DNA of 6,450 nt from Betaproteobacteria bacterium UBA6910 (lineage in GTDB: Bacteria; Pseudomonadota; Gammaproteobacteria; Burkholderiales; UBA6910): positions 1 through 6,450 of the forward strand of contig DKBC01000155.1 of NCBI GenBank assembly GCA_002451065.1. Reading direction: 5' to 3'. This document shows positions 1-6,044 of the stretch, in pieces. How positions within the stretch are numbered: the first letter of the stretch is position 1; each line of letters opens with the position of its first letter. The translations under genes were made by a program, and so were the position numbers. The notes below the pieces were generated by a model. That model was given only the letters and a program-made list of their open reading frames with translations, made no database searches and had not been told where the DNA came from.

Positions 1-108
1 GAGATCGGCATCTCCACCGACAAGATCCACGCCCGGGGGCCGGTGGGGCTGGAGGGGCTCACCTCCCAGAAGTGGGTGGTGCTGGGCGACGGACATATCC
101 GGCAGTAG
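1..108 (+). CDS. proA: gamma-glutamyl phosphate reductase, C-terminal end (5' partial)
   Basis: The window opens inside a reading frame (frame 1) that runs 35 codons to a TAG at 106-108. The residues read [20 protein letters not shown] and continue with [11 protein letters not shown]. This is the characteristic C-terminus of ProA (glutamate-5-semialdehyde dehydrogenase), in particular the HARGPxGLEGLTSxKW block. ProA performs the NADPH-dependent reduction of gamma-glutamyl phosphate in cytoplasmic proline biosynthesis. Only the tail is present, so the catalytic cysteine and nucleotide-binding parts lie outside the window and cannot be checked. The gene is on the same strand as lpdA, but 182 bases and a repeat pair separate them, and no functional link between the two is evident. 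Confidence 0.88.
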
Positions 109-130
109 CACGAAACAGCAAAGCACAAAC

Positions 131-262
131 CGCGGAGGGCGCAAAGGGGCGCGGAGAAAAGGCGCGTTCAGGTCAGATCAGTGTCGACGCCAACCGTCCG
201 CAGCCTATCATTCGCTCAGGCTAGCCGCACATATTTACTTTGCGTTCTCCGCGATCTCTGCG
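131..262. repeat. Inverted pair of degenerate 9-base periodic repeats between proA and lpdA
   Basis: The left arm (131-158) consists of three units, CGCGGAGGG at 131-139, CGCAAAGGG at 140-148 and CGCGGAGAA at 150-158. The right arm (238-262) holds the same unit type on the opposite strand: CTTTGCG at 238-244, TTCTCCGCG at 245-253 and ATCTCTGCG at 254-262. Unit 150-158 is an exact reverse complement of 245-253, and 140-146 is an exact reverse complement of 238-244, so a long-range stem is possible in transcripts. About 80 unstructured bases separate the arms. I recall similar CGCAGAG-type intergenic repeats as common in GC-rich proteobacterial genomes. The function is unknown; it could be a mobile intergenic repeat, a transcript-stabilising hairpin or a termination region after proA. 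Confidence 0.6.
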
Positions 263-277
263 TTGAAAGCCTTTAAC

Positions 278-284
278 AGGAAGG
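278..284 (+). promoter_or_regulatory. Ribosome binding site of lpdA
   Basis: AGGAAGG lies six bases before the ATG at 291. It supports this start, which also gives the lipoyl domain its normal N-terminal length. Confidence 0.7.
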
Positions 285-290
285 TAAGCA

Positions 291-2081
291 ATGACCCAGC
301 TCGTTGAAGTGAAAGTCCCCGACATCGGCGACTTCAAGGACGTCCCCATCATCGAGGTTCTGGTGAAGCCGGGAGACACCGTCAACAAGGAGGACTCCCT
401 GGTCACCCTGGAGTCCGACAAGGCCACCATGGACGTCCCCTCCCCGGCGACGGGCGTGGTGAAGGAACTGAAAGTCAAGGTCGGGGACAAGGTCTCCGAG
501 GGATCCCTGCTGGTGGTGCTGGAGGGGCAGGCGGCGGCCGCTGCCGCGCCGCCCCCCGCCAAGCCCCAGCCGGCGGCGGAGAAACCCGCGCCCGCGGCGA
601 CCGCGCCGGCCCCCGCGCCGGCGGCCGGCAGCTTCGCCGGCAAGGCGGATGTCGAATGCGAGATGCTGGTGCTGGGCGCCGGGCCGGGTGGCTACTCGGC
701 GGCGTTCCGCTCCGCCGACCTCGGCATGACGACGGTGCTCGTCGAGCGCTATGCCCAGCTCGGCGGCGTGTGCCTCAACGTGGGCTGCATCCCGTCCAAG
801 GCGCTGCTGCACGTGGCGGCGGTGATGGACGAGGCGGCGCACTTCGCCGACCTCGGGGTCGCCTTCGGCAAGCCCAAGGTGGACCTGGAGAAGCTGCGCG
901 CCCACAAGTCGAAGGTGGTGGGCAAGCTCACTGGCGGGCTCGGCGGCATGGCCAAGGGCCGCAAGGTGGAGGTGGTGCGCGGCTACGGCGCTTTCCTGGA
1001 TCCGAACCACCTGGAAGTGGAGCTCACCACCGGCGACGGCCAGGACAAGACCGGGGAGAAGAAAGTGGTGCGCTTCGAGAAGTGCATCATCGCCGCCGGC
1101 TCCCAGGCGGTGCGCCTGCCCTTCATTCCCGACGATCCGCGCATCGTGGACTCCACCGGCGCCCTGGAACTCGCCTTCGTGCCGAAGCGGATGCTGGTAA
1201 TCGGCGGCGGCATCATCGGCCTGGAGATGGCGACGGTCTATTCCACCTTGGGCGCCCGCATCGAGGTGGTGGAGATGCTGGACGGGCTGATGCAGGGACC
1301 GGACCGGGACCTGGTCAAGGTGTGGGAGAAAAAGAACGCGGGCCGCTTCGACAAGGTGATGCTGGAAACAAAGACCGTCGCGGTGGAGGCGAAGAAGGAA
1401 GGCCTGCTGGTGAAGTTCGAGGGCAAGAACGCGCCGCCGGAACCCCAGCTTTACGACATGATCCTGCAATCGGCGGGACGCTCCCCGAACGGCAAGAAGA
1501 TCGCCGCCGAGAAGGCCGGAGTCATCGTGACCGACCGCGGCTACATTCCGGTGGACAAGCAGATGCGCACCAACGTCCCCCACATCTTCGCCATCGGCGA
1601 CATCGTGGGCCAGCCCATGCTCGCCCACAAGGCGGTGCACGAGGGGCACGTGGCGGCGGAGGCCGCCAAGGGCGAGAAGAGCTATTTCGACGCCCGGGTG
1701 ATTCCGGGCGTCGCCTACACCGATCCGGAAGTGGCCTGGGTGGGCGTCACCGAGGAGGAGGCGAAGGCACAGGGGATCAAGGTGGCCGTGGGCAAATTCC
1801 CCTGGGCCGCCTCCGGGCGCGCCATCGCCAACACCCGGGACGAGGGCTTCACCAAGCTCATCTTCGACGAGGACAACCACCGCATCGTGGGCGGCGGCAT
1901 TGTCGGCACCCATGCCGGGGACCTGATCAGCGAAGTCGCCCTGGCCATCGAGATGGGCTGCGACCCGGCGGACATCGGCAAGACCATCCACCCGCACCCG
2001 ACCCTGGGGGAATCTGTGGGCATGGCGGCGGAGGTGTTCGAGGGCGTGTGCACCGACCTCCCGCCCATGCGCAAGAAGTGA
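291..2081 (+). CDS. lpdA: Dihydrolipoyl dehydrogenase (E3) with N-terminal lipoyl domain
   Basis: This 596-residue cytoplasmic flavoenzyme reoxidises dihydrolipoamide with NAD+ in pyruvate or 2-oxoglutarate dehydrogenase complexes. Residues 1-79 form a biotinyl-lipoyl domain with the lipoylation site ESDKATMD (Lys44). Residues 81-112 are an Ala/Pro-rich flexible linker of the kind that lets a lipoyl arm swing. The FAD-binding motif GAGPGG is at 129-134, followed by the redox disulfide CLNVGC (Cys161, Cys166). The NAD-binding motif GGGIIG is at 305-310. A second FAD-contact motif, [16 protein letters not shown], lies further on. The catalytic HPHPTLGE (His569, Glu574) is close to the C-terminus. 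Everything needed for activity is present. Plain E3 is about 470 residues, and the extra length is the fused lipoyl domain and linker, a form known in betaproteobacteria and Neisseria. No E1 or E2 gene adjoins it here; upstream is the proA end, so it may be encoded apart from its complex. Confidence 0.96.
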   Translation: MTQLVEVKVPDIGDFKDVPIIEVLVKPGDTVNKEDSLVTLESDKATMDVPSPATGVVKELKVKVGDKVSEGSLLVVLEGQAAAAAAPPPAKPQPAAEKPAPAATAPAPAPAAGSFAGKADVECEMLVLGAGPGGYSAAFRSADLGMTTVLVERYAQLGGVCLNVGCIPSKALLHVAAVMDEAAHFADLGVAFGKPKVDLEKLRAHKSKVVGKLTGGLGGMAKGRKVEVVRGYGAFLDPNHLEVELTTGDGQDKTGEKKVVRFEKCIIAAGSQAVRLPFIPDDPRIVDSTGALELAFVPKRMLVIGGGIIGLEMATVYSTLGARIEVVEMLDGLMQGPDRDLVKVWEKKNAGRFDKVMLETKTVAVEAKKEGLLVKFEGKNAPPEPQLYDMILQSAGRSPNGKKIAAEKAGVIVTDRGYIPVDKQMRTNVPHIFAIGDIVGQPMLAHKAVHEGHVAAEAAKGEKSYFDARVIPGVAYTDPEVAWVGVTEEEAKAQGIKVAVGKFPWAASGRAIANTRDEGFTKLIFDEDNHRIVGGGIVGTHAGDLISEVALAIEMGCDPADIGKTIHPHPTLGESVGMAAEVFEGVCTDLPPMRKK

Positions 2082-2196
2082 TGCGGCGAAATCCCGGCGG
2101 CGCCGGGGGCGTCGGCGCCGGGCGCCCTTAGGCGCGGCAGGGGCCGCTCCCCGAACTTGATGGAGCGGCCGTCAGGAGCCGGGCGCGCGGCCGAGT
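2082..2196. other. Convergent intergenic spacer rich in short hairpins
   Basis: This very GC-rich gap separates the lpdA stop from the stop of the opposing DUF4332 gene. It contains the 10-base direct repeat CGGCGCCGGG at 2098-2107 and 2113-2122, each copy largely self-complementary. A small hairpin GCGCC-CTTA-GGCGC lies at 2122-2135, and a longer hairpin at 2142-2170 is listed separately. No open reading frame with a recognisable product is seen. The likely role is transcript ending for both converging units. Confidence 0.55.
2142..2170. terminator. Candidate bidirectional terminator hairpin
   Basis: GGCCGCTCC (2142-2150) and GGAGCGGCC (2162-2170) form a perfect 9-bp stem around an 11-base loop, midway between two converging genes. 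The position is ideal for a terminator. No run of T follows on either strand, so it is not a classical intrinsic terminator. It may instead protect 3' ends or act together with Rho. Confidence 0.45.
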
Positions 2197-2604
2197 TCAG
2201 TGGGAGATCTTGGGAGCGAGCTTTTTCGCCGCCTCGATCCATCCGGCGACGGCGGATTCCGCTGGGGAAGTGCGGGCGAGCTTCTTCGATTCGTTGACTT
2301 CCTTCATCTTCGCGGCGAGGTTGGCGGCGTTGCGATTGCCGAGTTCCTTGACCGTGTCCACCCCCGCCGCCTCCAGCAACTCCGCGAACTGCTTTCCGAC
2401 GCCGTTGACCCGCATCAGGTCGGCGTGGTTGCACCACTTCAGGATCTGGGACTCGCCAATCCCGGTTTTTGCGGCGAGGTCCCTGCGGCCGGCCGCGCCC
2501 CCGGCCCTGCTCAGCAGGTCGTCGGTATTCTTGACGCCCGCCTCGGTCAGCTTGGCCGCGAACGCGGGTCCGATGCCTTCGACTTCGTCAATCTTGTAGT
2601 TCAA
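2197..2604 (-). CDS. DUF4332 helix-hairpin-helix protein
   Basis: Read from a TTG at 2604, this is a 135-residue protein beginning MNYKIDEVEGIGPAFAAKL. Residues 4-35 (IDEVEGIGPAFAAKLTEAG, then the VKNTDDLL segment) form a helix-hairpin-helix unit. A second one, RVNGVGKQFAELLEAAGVDT, follows in the middle after a QILKWCNHADLM segment. A Lys/Ala-rich helical C-terminus ends the protein. This is the layout of the DUF4332 family, whose molecular function is not established; HhH motifs often contact DNA or other proteins. The TTG start is chosen because CAGGAG lies just upstream (core AGGAG at 2611-2615, complement strand, six bases away) and because family members start at this point. An ATG at 2694 would add 30 residues of low-quality sequence and overlap the preceding gene. 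It lies 52 bases after the DUF2780 gene and is probably cotranscribed with it. Confidence 0.82.
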   Translation of the reverse strand: MNYKIDEVEGIGPAFAAKLTEAGVKNTDDLLSRAGGAAGRRDLAAKTGIGESQILKWCNHADLMRVNGVGKQFAELLEAAGVDTVKELGNRNAANLAAKMKEVNESKKLARTSPAESAVAGWIEAAKKLAPKISH

Positions 2605-2610
2605 TGTTGG

Positions 2611-2615
2611 CTCCT
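2611..2615 (-). promoter_or_regulatory. Ribosome binding site deciding the TTG start of the DUF4332 gene
   Basis: Read on the minus strand, AGGAG is followed by CCAACA and then TTG (2604-2602). This spacing makes TTG a better start than the upstream ATG at 2694, which lies inside the DUF2780 coding region. Confidence 0.65.
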
Positions 2616-2656
2616 GTTGGTTGTCGTGTGTGGATCGAAATCGGTTCCTGCCTTCC

Positions 2657-3076
2657 TTATCCAAGAAGCTTGGTGAGCTCGGGAGCCTTGCCAAGGATCT
2701 TGCCCATCAGCGCCTGTCCCGCGCTCGACTTTGCGAACTCAACGAACTTCGACACGAACGGCCCGAGACTATCGGCGGAAAGGCCGCTTCCCTGCAACGC
2801 TCCCAGCAGGCCCAGCGCGCCGCCCGCGCCGCCGCCCAGCATCGAGCCCAGCGCGCCCATGCCCTGACCCAGGAGGCCGCCACCCCCGCTGCTGCCACCA
2901 GCCTTGGCCAGCAGCGCGTCGGCCCCGGGCATGCTGGAAATCAGTTGCTGGAAGTCCTGCTGATCGGCACTGCCCTGAAGGGTTTTCAGGATCGATCCCA
3001 CGCCGGATTCGGCGGCCCCCTGCGGGACGCCCAGTTCTCCAACGGCCGAGCGGATGAATTGGTCGATACCAGCCAT
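2657..3076 (-). CDS. DUF2780 family protein (VcgC/VcgE-like), glycine-rich
   Basis: This 139-residue protein has no signal peptide. Residues 1-50 form a helical region (AGIDQFIRSAVGELGVPQGA) with a PGADALL motif at about 50-56. Residues 60-98 are a strikingly Gly/Leu/Ala-rich stretch with repeated GxxxG spacing, for example around GQGMGALGSMLGGG at 70-83. Residues 99-139 are a helical C-terminal part containing LSADSLGPFVSKFVEFAKS. The order of a helical N-part, PGAD, a Gly-rich middle and a final two-helix segment matches DUF2780 (VcgC/VcgE), whose function is unknown. The start is firm because AAGGAGGA (3081-3088, complement) lies just upstream of the ATG. The gene before it, the transglutaminase, ends 72 bases upstream, room enough for a separate promoter. 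I found no convincing -35/-10 pair there. Confidence 0.8.
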   Translation of the reverse strand: MAGIDQFIRSAVGELGVPQGAAESGVGSILKTLQGSADQQDFQQLISSMPGADALLAKAGGSSGGGGLLGQGMGALGSMLGGGAGGALGLLGALQGSGLSADSLGPFVSKFVEFAKSSAGQALMGKILGKAPELTKLLG

Positions 3077-3080
3077 GCTT

Positions 3081-3088
3081 TCCTCCTT
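3081..3088 (-). promoter_or_regulatory. Strong ribosome binding site of the DUF2780 gene
   Basis: On the minus strand AAGGAGGA sits five bases (AAGC plus one) upstream of the ATG at 3076. It is the closest match to the anti-Shine-Dalgarno consensus in the window and suggests efficient translation. Confidence 0.7.
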
Positions 3089-3148
3089 CGGTGGATGAGC
3101 GAATCGAAAACTAACATACGTTCCGGCCTCGCGGCAAAACGGGCGCTG

Positions 3149-4081
3149 CTAGAGAGATGAGCGGCGCCGCACTTTCACGTCAACGCTCATTCCCAGGTAG
3201 TCGCCTGTTGCGCCAAACCAGGTGCCGGCCACCGGCGGCGCCTGGCTCGGGTCCCGGGCGTAGGCGACGCGGATCAAGCTCGCGCCGCCGAAAATGGAGT
3301 TAGTGGGATCGAAGGGGACCCAGCCCGAGCCGGGTATGAAGACCTGCAGCCAGGCGTGGGTCGCGCCGGCGCCGACAATGCCCACCTCTTCCCCGGAATC
3401 CAGCTTCGGGTCATAGAGATAGCCGGAGACGAAACGCGCCGCCAGTCCGAGCCGGCGCACCGCCTCCATCATGAGCAGGGTGAAATCGCGGCAGGCGCCG
3501 CTGCCCAGGGCGAGGGTCTCCTCCGGCGTCTGCACCCCTTCCGCCTGCCGCTCCTGGTAGCGGAACTCGGACTTGATCCGGTTTGCCATGGCCATCAGCA
3601 GGTCCTTGGTCCGCGGCCGCGCATCGTTCCCGAACAATTCCCGGGTCCACTCATAGAGCCTTCCCTCGGCATCGGGATAATGGGGCTCGCGCAGGGCGCC
3701 AAGGTCCAGGCGCTCCTCTTCCGTGTAGTCGAAGGGGTAGCGCTCGGCGCGGGGCTCCACCGGCAGATCCAGGTGGTTGGTGGCATTGTGGGTGATGGCG
3801 AAGCGGCACTCGACGCGCAGGGTGTCGGCCGCTACCCGGGGGGTGACCACGGTGACCGAGTTGGAAAGCACGTCAAAAATCCAGTGAATATCGCTCTCCG
3901 GGGCGACCTCGATGGAGTCGCTCAGCACCTGGATGTCGTGGGCGGCGCGGGGCCGAAACATGACCCGGTGCTCGCCGAAGGTGACCGGCTGCGCATAGCG
4001 GTAGGTGGTGGTGTGCTCCACCTCGAGGATGGTTGCCGCGGGAATTTCGCGCCGATCGTTCATGGCCGGGATCTTCCCCAT
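3149..4081 (-). CDS. Transglutaminase-like cysteine peptidase family protein
   Basis: This 310-residue protein has no evident signal peptide. Residues about 18-105 match the bacterial transglutaminase-like N-terminal beta region (LEVEHTTTYRYAQPVTFGEH, then the VMFRPR block). Residues about 160-260 are the transglutaminase core. The full Cys-His-Asp triad is visible: Cys197 in GSGACRDFTLLMM, His242 in GATHAWLQVF, and Asp258 in PFDPTNS. Members are papain-fold enzymes that cleave or transfer amide bonds; the substrate of this subgroup is generally unknown. Relatives are often encoded beside an alpha-E (DUF403) or ATP-grasp protein, and neither is present here. The gene begins 13 bases after the Sel1 gene ends, so it is likely cotranscribed. 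The start is uncertain: ATG at 4081 and ATG at 4063 (MNDRRE) are both possible and neither has a strong ribosome site. The first puts AGGA about 11 bases upstream. Confidence 0.9.
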   Translation of the reverse strand: MGKIPAMNDRREIPAATILEVEHTTTYRYAQPVTFGEHRVMFRPRAAHDIQVLSDSIEVAPESDIHWIFDVLSNSVTVVTPRVAADTLRVECRFAITHNATNHLDLPVEPRAERYPFDYTEEERLDLGALREPHYPDAEGRLYEWTRELFGNDARPRTKDLLMAMANRIKSEFRYQERQAEGVQTPEETLALGSGACRDFTLLMMEAVRRLGLAARFVSGYLYDPKLDSGEEVGIVGAGATHAWLQVFIPGSGWVPFDPTNSIFGGASLIRVAYARDPSQAPPVAGTWFGATGDYLGMSVDVKVRRRSSL

Positions 4082-4094
4082 GGGCCAAGGAATC

Positions 4095-4919
4095 CTACTT
4101 GGCCGAGGGCGCGGCGAGAGCCGCTGTCGCCGCCGCGTGTCCTTGCCGGGCCGCCCGCTTCAGCCACTCCCTGGCTTGCGCCGCATTCTGCCGCTGGCCC
4201 TTGCCGGTCTGGAGCATCACCGCCAGGGCGTACTGCGCTTCGGGATCGCCCTCCTCCGCCGAACGCCGGAACAGGCGCGCGGCCTGATCCAGGTCTCGGG
4301 GCACGCCCTGGCCGGCCTCATAAAGCCAGGCCAGGCGGGTGCGGGAACGCGTGTCGCCGGCATCGGCGAGGTCCTTCCAGATCGCGGCCGCCTCCTGGTT
4401 CCTGCCGAGCACATGCAGCACCTCGGCCCGGTAGTAGGCGTCGTCCCGGGAATCCGCACCGGCGCGCTCCCGCATCGCGAGCAGCTTGGCCGCGTCGGTG
4501 TCGCCCTGCGCCGCGGCCGCCCCGAGCCACTTCCGGCTGCGGGCGGGGTCGAGCGGGACGGTTCCCCCGGCCGAGTAAAGCAGCCCCAGCCGGTACTGGG
4601 CCCTCTGATTGCCACTCTCCGCCGAGCGCTCAAAATACTGCAGCGCGCGCGCCATGTCCTTGGGGACGCCGAGGCCGTCCTCGTAAAGGATGCCGAGATT
4701 GAAATTCGCTTCCGCGTTGCCCCGCTCCGCCAACGCCTCCCAGATCATGCGGGCGGTGGCGTAGTTCGCCATCTTGAACTCGGCATAGCCCTTGTAATTG
4801 CCGATGACGGGATTGCGCACGATCTCGTCCAGGTTCGGTTCCTCCGCCCGCCCCGCGGGTGCCGCGAGAACCAGCAGCGCCGTCAACATCACTATGGCGA
4901 TCAACGCCCGGCGTGGCAT
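4095..4919 (-). CDS. Secreted Sel1-repeat (SLR) protein
   Basis: This 274-residue protein has a clear Sec signal peptide: positive MPRR, hydrophobic core ALIAIVMLTALLVLAAPA, and probable cleavage after AGRA (residue 25). There is no lipobox cysteine, so it is probably a soluble periplasmic protein. The mature part is alpha-alpha repeats of about 36 residues. Two good Sel1 repeats span about 69-140 (AEANFNLGILYEDGLGVPKD and AQYRLGLLYSAGGTVPLD). A degenerate, TPR-like segment lies at about 141-188. Two more repeats at about 190-262 contain TRLAWLYEAGQGVPRD and AQYALAVMLQTGKG. Such solenoids bind partner proteins. The ATG is 3 bases after the DUF2235 stop, and its ribosome site GGGAGG lies inside that gene's last codons, so translation is likely coupled. 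A partner or immunity role toward the hydrolase is an inference; an unrelated envelope scaffold is possible. Confidence 0.9.
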   Translation of the reverse strand: MPRRALIAIVMLTALLVLAAPAGRAEEPNLDEIVRNPVIGNYKGYAEFKMANYATARMIWEALAERGNAEANFNLGILYEDGLGVPKDMARALQYFERSAESGNQRAQYRLGLLYSAGGTVPLDPARSRKWLGAAAAQGDTDAAKLLAMRERAGADSRDDAYYRAEVLHVLGRNQEAAAIWKDLADAGDTRSRTRLAWLYEAGQGVPRDLDQAARLFRRSAEEGDPEAQYALAVMLQTGKGQRQNAAQAREWLKRAARQGHAAATAALAAPSAK

Positions 4920-4922
4920 GGG

Positions 4923-5930
4923 TCAGCCTCCCGGCTTGTCGGGGTGGCTGAGGAGCGACGGCGGCCGGTACCGGGAATCCTTCCGCCAGCGGCTCCAGAC
5001 GGTTTCGTCCACCGTTTCGTTGAGGCCACTCCCGAACGGCCGGTGGTAGCGGTCCTTGACCCAGCCGTAGACGCCGAACATGAACTCCTTAAACGAATCG
5101 TCGATCGCGGCGAGGTGATCCGTTGGGCCGGGCTGCGCCTTGGATTGCAGCTTGAGCCCCGCGGCCTCGGCCTTGTCCTGGATCCAGCGCAGCGGTGGAT
5201 TGGGGAGCGTGTCGGGGGGAGCGCGGTCGTAGCCGCCGCCGACGTTGGAGTGGGCCCCAATGAACCAGCGCTGCTCCACTTCAACGTTTTCCGGCCTGAT
5301 GCGGGTCCACACAGTGACTCCGTAGTCCTTCCGGTTCTCGTCCGTGGCGATGGCGTGGTAGGCGTAGTCCACGATCTTGCTCAGTTCCGTGTCGTGCCAC
5401 TGGTAGTAATCACGCCCGAAGGGAACATGGGAGGCGGGGATACCCAGCGCCCCCACCGTATCCCAGACGCCGATGAAGCGGACCCGGGCCTCCCGGGAAA
5501 GGCTCCCGCGGAAAGACGCGGCCGCCGGGTCATCGGGCCCGATGTCTTTTTCGCGGTATAACTCGTAGGCCTTGGCTACCGACTCTTCATCAGCACCCTT
5601 GAGGATCCCGCACTTGCGGATCAGCCCCACCAGGCTGCGCGCTGTGTAGGCGCCACGGCTGAAGCCGAATACGAAGATCTCGTCTTCGGGCCGGTATTTG
5701 GCGGAAAGCCAGTGGTAGCCCTGGCGGATGTTTTCCGAAAGCCCCCGCCCGAAGGCGCCGCCGGTGAACCGGTCATACCAGTGGGTGCCGACCCCGGTGT
5801 CGTAGAAGCAGGGCTGCTGCGGGTCCTCGGGGCCGCCGCTGGCGATGGACTCGCGCATGCGGCCCACGTTGGTCTTGTCCTTCTGGTTGTTCCAGGTGCC
5901 GTCAAACAGCAGGATCAGCTTTCTGCTCAT
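4923..5930 (-). CDS. DUF2235 alpha/beta-hydrolase (Tle1-like lipase superfamily)
   Basis: This 335-residue protein has no signal peptide or membrane segment. It opens with the family signature MSRKLILLFDGTWNN (Asp10). The nucleophile elbow GFSRGAYTAR is at 89-98, with Ser91 in GxSxG. It is followed by GVWDTVGALG (Asp157), HAIATDENR (about 192-200) and FIGAHSNVGGGY (His227). These blocks in this order define DUF2235, the fold of type VI lipase effectors of the Tle1 group and of many uncharacterised hydrolases. Ser91, Asp157 and His227 are the probable triad, by comparison with the family. It is shorter than most known Tle1 effectors, essentially the hydrolase domain alone. The ATG at 5930 is chosen over an in-frame TTG at 5933 because AGGAGG stands five bases before the ATG and only two before the TTG. 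The downstream Sel1 gene is almost contiguous. Whether the target is phospholipid or another ester is not shown by the sequence. Confidence 0.92.
   Translation of the reverse strand: MSRKLILLFDGTWNNQKDKTNVGRMRESIASGGPEDPQQPCFYDTGVGTHWYDRFTGGAFGRGLSENIRQGYHWLSAKYRPEDEIFVFGFSRGAYTARSLVGLIRKCGILKGADEESVAKAYELYREKDIGPDDPAAASFRGSLSREARVRFIGVWDTVGALGIPASHVPFGRDYYQWHDTELSKIVDYAYHAIATDENRKDYGVTVWTRIRPENVEVEQRWFIGAHSNVGGGYDRAPPDTLPNPPLRWIQDKAEAAGLKLQSKAQPGPTDHLAAIDDSFKEFMFGVYGWVKDRYHRPFGSGLNETVDETVWSRWRKDSRYRPPSLLSHPDKPGG
4927..4932 (-). promoter_or_regulatory. Ribosome binding site of the Sel1 gene, embedded in the DUF2235 3' end
   Basis: On the minus strand GGGAGG, then CTGACCC, then ATG. The site overlaps the final Pro-Gly-Gly codons of the upstream gene, and that gene's stop lies between the site and the start. 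This arrangement favours translational coupling. Confidence 0.6.
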
Positions 5931-5935
5931 CAACT

Positions 5936-5941
5936 CCTCCT
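5936..5941 (-). promoter_or_regulatory. Ribosome binding site deciding the ATG start of the DUF2235 gene
   Basis: On the minus strand AGGAGG is followed by AGTTG and ATG (5930). The consensus match is full, and the spacing excludes the adjacent TTG at 5933 as the main start. Confidence 0.65.
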
Positions 5942-6013
5942 CGAATCAGTGCGTCCCGGGCGCCGATGCTGCAGTTATTTTCCCGGAAGCCGGACTGAAG
6001 GATACACCGGGTT

Positions 6014-6038
6014 CCGCGGGGACCGTGATACCGCGGGG
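6014..6038. repeat. Direct repeat CCGCGGGG pair, potential short hairpin after the META gene
   Basis: CCGCGGGG occurs at 6014-6021 and again at 6031-6038, offset by 17 bases. Because CCGCGG is self-complementary, the two copies can also form a 6-bp stem with an 11-base loop. The pair starts seven bases after the META stop on the minus strand and lies upstream of the DUF2235 gene, so it could be a weak transcript end or a paired binding site. There is no T-run, and in such GC-rich DNA it may be chance. Confidence 0.3.
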
Positions 6039-6044
6039 CCGAGT

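Noticed and set aside
216..237. Possible promoter before lpdA (AT-rich CATATTTA preceded by TTCGCT)
   Set aside because: The hexamers match sigma-70 consensus poorly and the spacing is short. The evidence is too weak to annotate.
273..1997. 574-codon open frame on the minus strand opposite lpdA
   Set aside because: The translation is low-complexity His/Arg/Leu/Gly-rich sequence with no recognisable domain, lying entirely opposite a certain enzyme gene. It is the expected shadow of GC-rich codon use.
656..2131. 491-codon plus-strand frame overlapping lpdA
   Set aside because: Arg/Gly-rich out-of-frame translation of the same DNA, with no motifs.
2605..2694. ATG at 2694 as start of the DUF4332 protein
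   Set aside because: It would overlap the DUF2780 gene and add a non-conserved leader. The TTG at 2604 has the better ribosome site.
3099..3140. Possible minus-strand promoter before the DUF2780 gene (CGTTTT, 17 bases, TATGTT)
   Set aside because: The -35 element is poor and only the -10 is reasonable. Such matches arise easily by chance.
3356..5561. Long plus-strand open frames (448 and 518 codons) opposite the transglutaminase, Sel1 and DUF2235 genes
   Set aside because: The translations are Arg/Pro/Gly/Ala-rich without domains, while the minus strand there encodes three proteins with intact family motifs.
4095..5930. Firm annotation of the DUF2235/Sel1 genes as a T6SS effector-immunity pair
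   Set aside because: No secretion-system gene is in the window and DUF2235 proteins are widespread outside T6SS, so it is kept as a hypothesis only.
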